Origin: Euleptes europaea
Lineage: Eukaryota; Chordata; Lepidosauria; Squamata; Sphaerodactylidae
Assembly (NCBI RefSeq): GCF_029931775.1
Contig: NC_079324.1
Location: 60,209,268 to 60,273,267 of the forward strand
Length of the DNA stretch: 64,000 nt
Direction of reading: 5' to 3'
The position numbers were made by a program, and so were the translations under genes. Positions 1-12,800 of this stretch are shown piece by piece (position 1 is the stretch's first letter; each line of letters opens with the position of its first letter). The notes beneath the pieces were generated by a model that was given only the letters and a program-made list of their open reading frames with translations, made no database searches and was not told the origin of the DNA.

Positions 1-30
1 TGTGGGGCTGCACGGAAGACTGAAGATGAA

Positions 31-531
31 AACAGTTGCACTTACCTGTAACTGCTGTTCATTGAAGTCTTCGGTGCAGACACACATCCCTCCCTCCGAT
101 CCCGCTGTCGACCTAAAAAAAAAAAGAAAGATTACGGAATGAGACTCAGGGGTTACAGGATGTATGAAAACCTCAATTATCAGAGCCCTGCTCTGGATTT
201 CTGGTAAACCAGTAGTCTCATACTTGAGCCCAAACAAGAGTGTGTCCTGTCATGCCCTGTGACATGCTCCCGCATGATATGTCAAGGCTACAGACCCTAG
301 ATAATGCAGGTCGGCGGTGGGCAAGGAACTGAGGAGGGAGGGGCTGCCCCGCCCAGGCGCACGCGGCGGTTTGGCACGAAGCCGTCCTGCGTAATGGGAG
401 GGGCATCCCCAATTAGAGGTCTAAGGCTAATAAAAGTTACCAGTGGCAGGCCTGCGCCCAGGCGCAGTCCCACATGTTTGTCTGCATCGAAGACTTCAAT
501 GAACAGCAGTTACAGGTAAGTGCAACTCTGT
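31..531. mobile_element. About 0.5-kb element with long terminal inverted repeats
   Basis: The first about 58 bp (aacagttgcacttacctgta...) recur inverted at about 472-531, differing by a small indel and a few substitutions. The interior is GC-richer with no transposase, so it looks like a non-autonomous DNA element (MITE). Superfamily not assigned; clear target-site duplications were not found. Each arm contains a consensus splice donor. It lies in an SBNO1 intron. Confidence 0.7.
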
Positions 532-842
532 TTTAGCCATCATTTTAGTTTAATCAGCCCTGGCAGACTTGGTATTTTCATGCTGCATGCAGTATTTTAG
601 TTTTGTGGCCCAGTCCATGGCTGGTACTCCATGTGTAGCCCAAGATGCGTGGATTTGATGTGTGTTTGAGCCATTTATTTAATTCCTGTGATCCTTGGAA
701 TACAACCCACATGCATTCAGGTGGCAAGCCCTTAATTAATGCTTAGTCCTGTTGTTGTGAGGGTGGGGGATAGCGTAGTACATTTTGTATTCATCTGAAA
801 CTTTTAAAACAATTGAGACCCCAAATGTTGACTTTCTTACAG

Positions 843-887
843 AAATAATTGTAGTGTCTCCAAAGGTGGTAAACACCACCAAGCCAG
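843..887 (+). CDS. SBNO1: SBNO1 45-nt in-frame microexon candidate
   Basis: A 45-nt stretch lies between a good acceptor (pyrimidine tract, cttacag) and a donor (ag|gtaagc). Read in the phase required by the next exon it encodes [14 protein letters not shown]. Its length is a multiple of three and both ends are phase 1, so including or skipping it keeps the frame. The human isoform I remember lacks this segment, so it may be a cassette exon. It is the first SBNO1 exon visible in the window. That it is an exon is inferred from splice sites, phase and protein-like composition. Confidence 0.7.
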
Positions 888-3800
888 GTAAGCTCACTTC
901 TGCTAAAACTGGGCTTATGGCTTCCTGTCCTTAACCCACGTATGATGAATTTAAGGTGAACTGTATGTAACTCTGGTGAAGGGTAGCTTCTGAAATAGCC
1001 AACCTTGGTGTACTGGCCAGTACCTTGTTTAATGTGGCCACGATGGAATTTCCTGACAGCTCTGGCATATTTATGTAAGAGTGATGAGTACTCCTGGGCT
1101 AGAGGAGAGAAGGTTTAACGATAAACTAGGAAAATTTTGTTTGGCAGATGTCATTAACCTGGAATTTTTCTTGTAGCTGACCTCAGCAACGGAGCTGTGA
1201 AGAAGGAGGCACCGACTAAAGAAGTAGCAAGAATATGGATAAATGATCTAAAAATGAGAAGCTTTTCTCCTACGTTGGTAGGTGCATCTTCCAGCCGCTG
1301 TGTAATGGAATGCCGGTTAGTGTTGAGATGGTGTGTGTGTGTTTGCGTCCTGATCGTCCAGTTCCAGAGTACAAACAGAGGTCCTTTCAGGTGTTTGTCA
1401 CCGTGGCTCAAACAGATGTGTTTTTATAAGTGTTTAATTTTTAACTGTAGTAACCAGGCAAGACCATTTCTGCACCTGTTAGTGCCTTTTGGACAGATGA
1501 TGCCTACATCTAGTCAGGGACCGTGTGAAGGAGTGTCTTAAGAGAGTGGCATATGTGCAGGGCTGGAGAATGTTTACAGGGAGTTCTTTCATTGTAATCC
1601 TGGCTCAAACAATATGCGGCGCTTAATAACTGGCGTTCAGCATGATAAGTCCCTGTACTGTTTGCGTGATTGATGTTAACGTTCGATTCAGTATACCCAA
1701 CTTAATGAATACTGATATATGCTGCAGAAAGTGCCAGTAGCAAAAGAAGATGATGAACCTGAAGAGGAGGATGAAGAAGAAATGGGCCATGCTGAGACGT
1801 ATGCAGAATACATGCCAATAAAACGTATGTGTTTTTTCTTTTGGAAAAAACTTTAATTATTACAAAGACAGGCAGACTTGGATCCACTCGAGTGTTTCTA
1901 CGAACAGAATGATTTCCCACCACAGGGCAGGACTTTCTTGCCTCCCTCTGTTGCTGTTTCCCAAAATGCTGTGCTTGTGGGTTCCCTGTCCTCCCAAGAG
2001 CAGCGGGGGGGGGGGTTGGGTTGGGGCTACAGTGGGAGGGGGGAAGCCATGCCCCATAGCCATTACTTTTGTGTATGTGGATACATTCCAGTGGATCCAA
2101 TCATGATGTTCATAAAACAAGAATTATCCATGTATGTTCCTTGTAAATAGAGATTGAGGGTGGGAGGATGTTCCCCTTCCCCACTACTAGAGTTGGTCTC
2201 AAGCATCTTATGTTGCTGCCTAGATGCTTCTATTAGTGCTAACGTTGGGGCTGGAATGGTGTGATTTTTGGAATTGTTAACTCCTGGATAAGCTTATTGG
2301 CTTGGCCGCTATTGTGTTTCTATTGAAGCGAGGCCTGCATGTTTAAGGTGTTATGGTTCTTTTAATAGCTTTCCAAAACAGAAGGAAATTAAATTGGGTG
2401 CTCGAGTAGGCAGCTGGAACTGTCTAATTACAGTTCTCTTGTGAGCAAAAACTTGCTCTGGGGGACATTTACAAGTTTCTGTGTCTCTGAAACAGCCTGT
2501 GATAGGACATTGTGTGGAATATTGATTGCACTAACTCTCCTTTCTCTCCTGAACAGTAAAAATTGGTTTACGCCATCCGGATCCAGTGGTAGAAACTAGC
2601 TCACTCTCCAGTGTTACCCCTCCAGAAGTTTGGTATAAATCCTCAATCCCTGAAGAGAGTATTGATAGTGGTTGGCTGTCAGCATTGCAACTGGAAGCTA
2701 TCACCTATGCAGCACAGGTGTGTCACCATTCAAGATTTACTTGAATGCTTTATTGAAACATTGGTCTACTTGGTAACTTGGTTGGTACTTTTCTGGGTAA
2801 ATTAGAGGGTGTGGAAGTGGTGGGTGAGATAACTCTATGCTGAACTTGCCTAATACTGTATTAACTTTCTGTTACAGCAACATGAAACATTCCTACCCAA
2901 TGGAGACAGGGCTGGCTTCTTGATAGGTGATGGTGCAGGTGTGGGGAAAGGAAGGACCATAGCTGGAATAATCTATGAAAACTACCTCTTGGGTAGAAAG
3001 AGGGCAGTGTGGTAAGTAGGGGAGTGGCAAACACGATCATCATCAAACGATTACAAGCAAAATCGTTACATCTTCATAAATGTATTGTTTGCCGTTTTCT
3101 AGGTTCAGCGTTTCAAATGACCTGAAATATGATGCGGAAAGAGATTTGCGAGATATTGGAGCAAAAAATATTTTGGTTCATTCACTAAACAAGGTATGGA
3201 GGGTTTTTTAACTATGCACCATCAAGGCAAAAACATTAGGCAGCCTAGTGATGTGCATGCAGTGAATGCCATGCGCCTCAGAACTTAGAAGAATTTACCT
3301 TGAGCTTCTTAGAGTTCATTGGGCGTTGTAATGGTGGTCTACTCCCATTGAAAAACATGGTTCCCAATAAGCTAAGGGCACAAATCTTTGAGGCCTGTTT
3401 TCAGACTTTCTTTAGGTGTCATCATCTTTGTAATTGAATTAACGGCCACTGGTGTTCTCATACTTGCCAAATCCATTTCTAAATGTTGTAACGGTGACAA
3501 AGCGTGGTTCCTGTAATGGCTGTGTGTGGCAGCCAGGCATGAAAAATGCTGCAAACAAGCCGGTGTCACTGATTCTGGTGGAATTTTTATGTATCATGGA
3601 ATTGGAAGGGACCACCAGGGTCATCTAGTCCAACCCCCTGCACAATGCAGGAAACTCACAACTACCTCCCCCACACACCCCCAGTGACCCCTAGAAGTTG
3701 GCCAAGATGCCTTCCCTCCCATGAACTGCCCAAGGTCATAGAATCAGCATTGCTGACAAATGGCCATCTAGCCTCTGCTTAAAAACCTCCAGGGAAGGAG

Positions 3801-6800
3801 TGCTTACCACTTCCCGAGGAAGCCTGTTCCACTGAGGAACCGCTCTAACTGTCAGAAAATCCTTCCTAACATCTAGACGGAAACTCTTTTGATTTAATTT
3901 CAACCCGTTGGTTCTGGTCCGACTAGGTGTAAGGTGACTAGGATTGGGGTATGCTGCAGCGAGAGTTGCACTGGCATGTTCCCCCCCCCATCGCTGGATG
4001 CAGCCCACAGCCCATCCCCCCCCAGCTTTGGCAGTGATGACTCCCACAGTCTTTACCCAATTCATTGCAAAGATAATTTTGTTGGGGGTTTTCTCAAGTG
4101 CTCTGAACGCTGGGGGCTTGTCAGACTCACTCCTCCTCCCCTTTAGAGTGTTCCTTCATGGGTGTGGAGGCCGAAGGGCGCTGCAGCCATAGCTGTCAAA
4201 CCATTCTCTACTGTTCACTTGGTATTGACATGGATATTCCTCTGCAAGAAGCTCAGAAAGTTTGGGTCTGATGCCTGTTATGCTGTGCCAGTTACCAAAA
4301 TGGCTTTTGCAATAATTTAATCTTGTTTTTTGTTTTAGTTCAAATATGGAAAAATTTCTTCCAAACATAACGGAAGCGTGAAGAAAGGTGTCATATTTGC
4401 AACATACTCTTCTCTTATCGGAGAAAGTCAGTCTGGCGGCAAATACAAAACTAGACTTAAGCAGCTACTTCATTGGTGTGGAGATGAGTTCGACGGAGTT
4501 GTATCTTTTCGTTGGCCTTATTTATTTTGACGTCAAGCCACAGCAGACTTACGGCGACCCCCTTAGGGTTTTAAAGGCAGGAGATGTTCAGCAGTGGTTT
4601 GCCACTGCCTACCTCTGCGTTGCAATCTTGGTATTCCTTGGTGGTCTCTCATCCAAATACTGACCAGGGCTGACCCTGCATAGGTTCTGAGATCTGATAA
4701 GATCAGGCTAGCCTGGGCTATCCAGGTCAGGTTTCATTGGCCTTGCTCAGGGCAATAATGAACGCTTCCCTCCTTGAAAATCGGATGCTGTGTTAAACCA
4801 GCAGCCGGACCTCACTTAAGTGTTCATGCTTTGCTAATTTTAAATGGGACCAAAAGTTCTTGGACTTTTGCTGCACTGTTTATTGTATAATGTTATTTTA
4901 TTTGGAAACCTTAAGTGGAAATAGTGATACATAAATGCATTAAGTGCAGAAAGTCCAGATGTATCCAGATGTTGGATAGGATACCTCTCAACAATAGTTT
5001 TCTAAACATAGCAAAACTACTTACTAGCACCAGGCATAAACAAGTCTTATTAATTCATGAAACAGCCTAGAAATACAAATGTTGGGTTGAAGTGTCTGTT
5101 CCTTAACAATATGTTGAGATCGTATTTGATGAATGTCACAAAGCTAAAAATCTGTGTCCTGTTGGCTCCTCAAAACCAACCAAGACGGGCTTGGCTGTTT
5201 TGGAGCTGCAGAATAAACTTCCAAAGGCCAGAGTTATTTACGCTAGTGCCACAGGTACGTACTACCAGATATTTGTATATATCTGAGTGTATTTCAAGGG
5301 GTTTTTTTGTACATGTGATCATTATGGGTGTTTGCTTTTAGGTGCGTCTGAGCCTCGTAATATGGCATATATGAACCGTCTTGGGATATGGGGTGAAGGA
5401 ACCCCATTTCGGGAGTTCAGTGACTTTATTCAGGCTGTTGAAAGAAGGTGAGTTATTGAATTTGCCTGGCAGTTCCAGTTGCAAAGGGGGAGGTTCCATA
5501 GAGCACCCACTTCACATGCAGGTGGTGTGAGGGGCAGTCCTCAGCAGCTTTGAGCAAAAGGAACATGGGCGGCAGGCCAGGGAAGGCTGCCTGAGGCCTT
5601 CGAGTAGCCAAGCTTGGGCAAGGTACGCCAGTTGTCTGGCTCAGAATGCAGCAGCTTCTCTGAAGTTGCTAATGACTTCTGAAAAGATCTCCCCCTCTCT
5701 GACAGTTTAAAAGCAAGGTGCTTGAGATTTGATCTTATTGCCATGTAGCTTCAAGGGGCAAGCTACAGCTGTGCATAAATCACTTAAGCCTGAAGATCTT
5801 GCAAGTGAAGGGTTCCTATTGTGCTAGCATCTGCTTGTATTAAAAACAAGCCTTAAGGGTTAAAAAAAATTACCTTGATTTATCCTGTTTCTGTCTTCAG
5901 GGGTGTAGGTGCCATGGAAATAGTTGCTATGGATATGAAACTAAGAGGAATGTACATAGCAAGGCAGCTGAGCTTTTCAGGTGTGACCTTCAAAATCGAT
6001 GAAGTTCATCTTTCTCCGCACTACGTTAAAATGTATAACAAATCTGTGAAAATGGTAAGTGTATTTAAATACCTGGCATTTTGTGTAGCATGCCACGGCT
6101 GGAGCATCTAAGCTCAGTAGGATCCAATTTGTAAATTGCATGCATAAAGTTTTCTAGCCTGCTGGTCATGCAGGTATACGGCTGTTTCCTTGTAAAACTT
6201 GCTTTCATGTTCACATTATCTAAAATATTTATACCTAATCTCTTAGCAGGGTGCTCTCAAGGTACTGTCCAGCAATGAAAATAATCAGTACAATAGTAAC
6301 TAGTAAAATAACAATACGATTATAGTAAATAACAGCAGTAGAGTCAAACAAACCAAACACAGGACAAAAATGTAAATTAGAACACACTCTGGAGGAATTC
6401 TTTATTCAAGCACTTTTAAGGGTGGATGCAAATCAGTTACTTCAGAATAGTTCCTGTAGAACATTCAGTGATCAGTTCAGTACCCTGACCCCACTGTCCT
6501 TAAGAGGTGGCTGAGGGTGTGACTTCTATTATCCGAGCCAGCGTGGTATAGTGGTTATCGGGGTTGATTCCCCACACCTCCACATGAGCGGTGGAGGCTA
6601 ATCTGGTGAACCGGGTTGGTTTCACCGCTCCTACACATGAAGCCAGCTGGGTAACCTTGGGCTAGTCACACTGTCTCAGCCTCACCTACCTCACAGGGTA
6701 TCTGTTGTGGGAAGGAGGTGATTGTTAGCCAGTTTGATTCTTCCTTGAGTGGTAGAGAAAGTCAGCATATAAAAACCAAGTCTTTCTCTTCTTATAAAAT

Positions 6801-9800
6801 GCTGAACATGAAAAATAAACGTGTATATTGCTCACCTTGAGTCTCAGTGAGAAAGACGGACAATAAGCAATGTACATTTTAAAAGGATTAATGTAAAAAA
6901 CTGACATGAGTTTGTGATGTGTTACTTCGGAGTAAAAGAAGCATAAAGCTACTTTAGAAGCGTATGCCCCTTGAAAAAGTTTGAGAGCCACTGCCTTAAG
7001 TGCATGTTCCAGAGTTGTCTGCATAGGCACACAATGGAAAAAGAGTTCCCTGAAGGTAGAAAGCCCCTGCAATAAATGGTATGCTCGTCTTCCAAATATC
7101 TGAGGCTTCTGTTCTCTGGTCCTAGCAGTGGTAATAATGTTGTCTTATGTGAGTTCATCTCATTTATTAATGATCTGAAAGCTGACAGAACTGTTCGTTA
7201 TTTCCAGTGGGTTAGCGCCAGAGAGAAATTCCAGCAAGCTGCTGACCTCATTGATGCTGAACAGCGAATGAAGAAATCTATGTGGGGCCAGTTTTGGTCA
7301 GCTCATCAGAGATTTTTCAAATACCTCTGCATAGCATCAAAAGTTAAAAGGGTGGTGCAGCTGGCCCGGGAAGAGATAAAGAACGGCAAGGTAAGTTTCA
7401 CTCGAAAGCACCTCGCTCTTAGACTTGCCTCTGGAAAAAACCTGAGCTCTTATTCTTTTAATCTTCAAATCCACATATCATCAAGTCATTTTTTTGTGAT
7501 TTCCGTATGAAGTTCATCAGGGGATTCCAGTTTTCGATTAATTTGTTTAGATTATTTTCCCTAATTAACACAGTTTGTTTTGCCATCTCTGCAAGTCAAA
7601 AATGATTTGATTGTAGGTGGATATGAAGTTTAAAAGAATAAGAATTTAAGATAATAGAGAAGTCATCTATGGTGACAAATAAGTAAGATATAGAGTATAA
7701 AAAGTAACTAGAGCGCTAGCAATAATTTTATTATAGATATATCCTTTGCAATTGAAAGCAGAAGTCTTAGGTATACATATATTGTTTTTGTTTTGTTATG
7801 TATATCTATGTTTATGTATTGAAATAAACAAAGAAAAGAAAGCATGAGAGGGAATGACCCTGAGTGTGGGAGAAACATATCTATATTTGGAAAGTAGATG
7901 AGCTCAAACCCTCAATATTGTGACTCTGTTTCTCTCTCCAGTGTGTTGTTATTGGGCTGCAGTCCACAGGGGAAGCAAGAACTTTGGAAGCTTTGGAGGA
8001 AGGTGGCGGCGAACTTAACGACTTTGTGTCCACAGCAAAGTAAGACAACTCCTCCATTGCACAGATGGGGGGGCAATTGCTGTAGCGATGTATGGTTCAG
8101 TAAAAATAATAAGACAGCAGTTCCTGCTCATTGGCTTCTGCTCTAAAAATGGCTAAAGAGCATGCTCGGAGGAGGGGAGAGCTAATGGATTGGATCTTGT
8201 GGGTCCTTTACTGTGGCACTTTCCCCTGCCACTAGAATTGGGGGAAGGCTCCTTGCACCCTGGGAAAGCCATCACCATAAGCAGAACAGATCTTCAGGAC
8301 CTAACCCTGTGAGTTCTACTTTGGCACTTCATTTAAGACACTCGGTGCTGATTAAAACTTGACATTGATGAGACCTAGGAGTGGTTGCATTGCTGAATCT
8401 GAATGGGTGTGGGCATGGTTAATGCCCTCAAGGTGATTGTCTGGTAAAGAACCCTTTAAGAAGAGCTTGAAACGAGTAGAGGTGAGAGTGCTCAGATGCT
8501 GGGTGACTTCTCTTCGAAGTCAGCATTGCATTTGTTGTATAATGTGTTAATATGATCTAATACAATCATGGGCTGTCCCTCCCCTATCTCAATTTAATAT
8601 GGCAATTTCCACAGTCAAATGTCAGTTCTTGCACAGTGTTGAATTCTCTACCAGTGTCATATATTTAGCCTGACTGACAAAAAACAGTAAAGGATAAAAT
8701 ATTGTTCAAACCTCTGCTTAGAGGAAGAAATACAAAAGGGAGGAATATTTTCTGAGTTTATACTGCTTAGTTTGTTTGGAGATCTGTAATCCTGTAGGGT
8801 GGCTGCAAAGAAACTCGTTCTACCAGAGATCAACCCATTCTTCCATCCTGGAACTACTAAGATGATATAGGACAAACAGCTACTAAGTTTTTTTCCCCTT
8901 AAAGTGCATTACCCAAGATTGGGGTATGTTCACATAATATAAGCAATGTGCAAAATTTGCTTGTATTGTGTTAGTGACTATTGCTTGTCTTATCTAGTAT
9001 CTGTAGAAGTTGGTTTTTGAGGTCTTCATCTCTAAGTGACGTAGAGTTTGACAGGTCAAAAGCTGTAGTTTGAATTTGGCTTAGAAATCTGGAAAGAAGG
9101 CCAGTGCAGGTTCTGCAATATCTTTTGGGTGAGCCTCCAGGAGCCATCATCTGTTAGGTATCATACTGTTGTGTTTTTGCATCATGATATAGTTCTCAGT
9201 TTTTCATGCCATAGGCTGGTTGTCCCCCCCCCCCCCGATTGTTTTTAAAATTCTGCAGAAACTTGATGCTGCAATCCATGTTTTGTAGTTACTTGCAGTT
9301 ATGGCATAGTTCAAATAAAACCATGTTTTGCTGCTATTTGAATGAGATTTAAAGGACTTGTGGGTCGTTTGCTCTATCTGCCCCCTCCCTCCCTGTTACA
9401 CACAATGAGCTAATGAGGTGAGTCACCTGTATGATCTCTGAGTCACCTGCACGATCTCTGCCCCCTCCCCCAATACACCAGGTGAGCTAATTAGCTGCTT
9501 CCACATCACAACTTCCCCTTACATCTGAACCAGGAAATGAACACTTTGTGCTTTCCTCGTGAGCTAGATTTTAAGCCCATGGCTGTTAGGAATTCTGTAT
9601 TGTAGGGCTAGCTCAAACCATAGGTGGTTGGATCAGCTATAAGTTACTTTGAGGCTCGTTCATGTTGCGGCAAACTGTTAAAGCTGAAGGACACCAATAT
9701 CTGGAAGTAATCCTGATCTGCTGTCTGAAGCTGTTATTTGAACTGTGGAGTTCCTAAGGGAATGCTTGGGGAAGAGGCCTTGTGGGTGCTTCTTGATTGC

Positions 9801-12800
9801 CACTTCATCAGAAAACGAACTCTTCTTTTTTATTTTGATGTTGCAGGGGGGTGTTTCAGTCTCTCATCGAGAAGCATTTCCCAGCTCCTGACAGAAAGAA
9901 ACTGTTTAGTTTACTGGGAATAGACTTGTCTGCTCAAAGTAATCACAACTCGCCTAGGGATAGTCCTTGCAAGGAGGACAAAGTAAAGAAACGCAAAGGT
10001 AAGCGAGCTGCGTTCTGAAATTGTAGAGTTACCCTGATGTGACTGTTTCCTTTATAGCACTTAAAAGAAATTCTTTGGAAGGTTGTTTAGAGCTTCGCAT
10101 TGAGAGAAACTCAAGGAACATCTCCTGAGTGGGGCTGAGTTTATACGTAAGGTCAATTGCTATCTTGCACTTACCCATACTGTGGAATTGTTGACCTGAA
10201 ACTTTTAACCGTTTTGTCATTCTATGTGCCTAAATGGGCCTACACATCAGAAGAGGTGATGCTCAAGTGGTGGACCAGTTTTATTTATTTTACTCAATTT
10301 ATACCCCGCCCTCCCCCAACACAAGTCAGGCTTCTTGAGTTAGGACACCCTTTTGGCATGTTATGACAGTTCTCATCCTGCAGGAGTGGGGTGGGAAGGA
10401 CTGTGCTACTCATTTCCATAGTGTGGGGCTAGTTCCTTTTGTAAGTACAGAATAGCTGGTAGTACTCCTCTTGACAACACTCAGTCTTCATAGGATTGCA
10501 TCCACTTCTAGATTGAATGGGCCTTATAACGCATCAGTGCAAACCTGGAAGCTTTCACTGAGCATGCATTGCGGACTCTGTCCCCACTAAACTGTCTACC
10601 ACTTCCCAAACTTGACAAATATCTGAGGTCATTAGATTCAGTGTCACTTGAGATTACATTATGCAGTCTCTGAAAAGGAGAAAATCATATTCTGGTTGTC
10701 TGACTCCAATGAGTATATATCTCATAGAACATCATTGTTTGCTCTGGCAGCAAGGAAAACAAGGGCTAAGGTAGATAGCTCTAGAGCAGAATTCCATAAA
10801 TGATTATGTTTTCGGTGGTTTATATCAATGTTAATCCTTTCAGATTTTATTCTTGTATATGTTTCTTTTTGTTTATAATGTGCTACTCAGTGGATGATGT
10901 TTTGTGAAGGCCTATGGCCACATACAAAAAAATTTTATTTACTTACACTATGCCGTCCTAAGCGGGCTGCTCAGAAGTAAATTCCACTGAGCTCAACAGG
11001 ACTTATTTGCAGGCATATGTGGCGTTGGTCCCTTTTCCCTTTTCGCAGTGGTCTTGCGATCCACACTTGTGAAGCTTTGATCAGTGGACTAAGGAATGCA
11101 GTTAACTGTATTGAGTGGTTGCCAACTTCTGCCGTTTGCCTGTGCTTAAACAGCTGCCTCATCTTTGCTAATAAAACCATAGTGAGGTTGTCGGGATAGT
11201 GCACAAATGCCATTCATCTCCACTGGTTCGTTTTCTTTGCCTTGAACAGGCGAAGAGATATCCAGAGAGACCAAGAAAGCCCGTAAAACTGGTGGATTGG
11301 CAGGGAGCAGTTCTGATGAAAGCTACAGCGAGTCGGACATCTCGGACAACGAAGAGAGTGATAACGAGAGCTCCAAGTTTTTAAGCTCTGGGGATGACGA
11401 CGACTTCAATCCATTTAGGGATGAATCCAGCGAGGATGACGAAGATGGTGAGAAAGCATGGGGCGCCCCTTTTTGTATCAAGTCCTGGGATCTCTTTTAA
11501 GTTGCAGTACCCCTTTCTTGAGCAGTTCTCTGAAGCCAAATTTTTAGCTTGCTGCTTCAATCTTTCCCCCCCTTGTCTTCAGATCCCTGGTTAATTAGGA
11601 AAGAGCACAAGAAAAACAAGGAGAAGAAGAAAAAGAAAAGCATAGACCCAGACTCTATACAGAGTGCCTTACTAGCGTCTGGGCTGGGATCCAAAAGGCC
11701 AAGTTCTCTCTCTTCTGCGGTTGTTACCTCATCAACTACTAATACATCTGGTACGATGAATATTGAACTCTTAAATTGGATTCTGAAGGTGGAATGCTCT
11801 TTTTGTCAATGCGCAGATTGCTTCCTGGCTTGCAAACTTAATGTTTTTTTATTGATTCCAGCCAACAGTAATACAAACAGCTACATCACCAGTCAGGATG
11901 CCGTTGAAAGGGCCCAACAGATGAAAAAAGAATTGCTTGATAAACTGGAAAAACTGTCAGAAGATCTTCCTCCTAACACACTGGATGAGCTTATAGATGA
12001 ATTGGGTGGTCCTGAAAATGTGGCAGAGGTAGGTGCTGAAATCGCCAAGCAGGGTGTGTATTCTTCTTGCCGTTGCAGTCAAACCTGAGACAAGTACCTC
12101 TATGCAGTGATGGCCATCTTCTGTATTCAGGCACTACTCCCGTGTTTTCCAGGACTGACAGTGTGCTTTGCTTTGTAATCATGCCTTTCCTGAGTGTCTA
12201 GGCTAGGGGTCCCCGGCGTGATGCCCATGGGGCACCATGGCCCCCACCGACACCTTTCCTGGTATGGTGGGGCCAGGTGGGATTTTTGTCCAGCAGGACT
12301 TCTGATTGGCCATTAGAGGCTCAATTGGCTTTGCAGTTTAAAAAAAAAATGTTGCTTTGGCGGCAGTTTCAACAGAAGGATGTCCTCTATGTGGCTGAAG
12401 GTAAGCTGCGGAATCCATTTTGTGGCTTGCTCTGCCTCCTGCAGCAGCCATTTTGTGGTTGTGCCCACCACGCTGTGTCAGAATGCCTAAGGTGCCCACA
12501 AGCTCAGAAAGGCACAGCCACCACTGCCTGGACGTGAGGGCTTCTATTGAGGCACCAGCCCCCAATGTTTCAAATATAAAGGCAAATGTAATGAGAATGC
12601 AGCATATTCATTACCACTTTCAAATTTTTCCCAACTGCTAACAAGTGTGTTATTGCCCACCGATTAAAATTTGGAAGAGATTGCCCGAGGGCTTGATAAA
12701 GCGACTTCATCTGTACCCATCCCTCAAATGATTAGTTGATCATCCTTTCCTTAGGAAACTAGAGGGCACAAAACATAAGTGCAGGCCAGCAGTGCAATTA

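Noticed and set aside
9738-9923. A short frame ending in SBNO1 exon 9847-9998
   Set aside because: It starts in the intron and reads the exon in a different frame from the SBNO1 frame.
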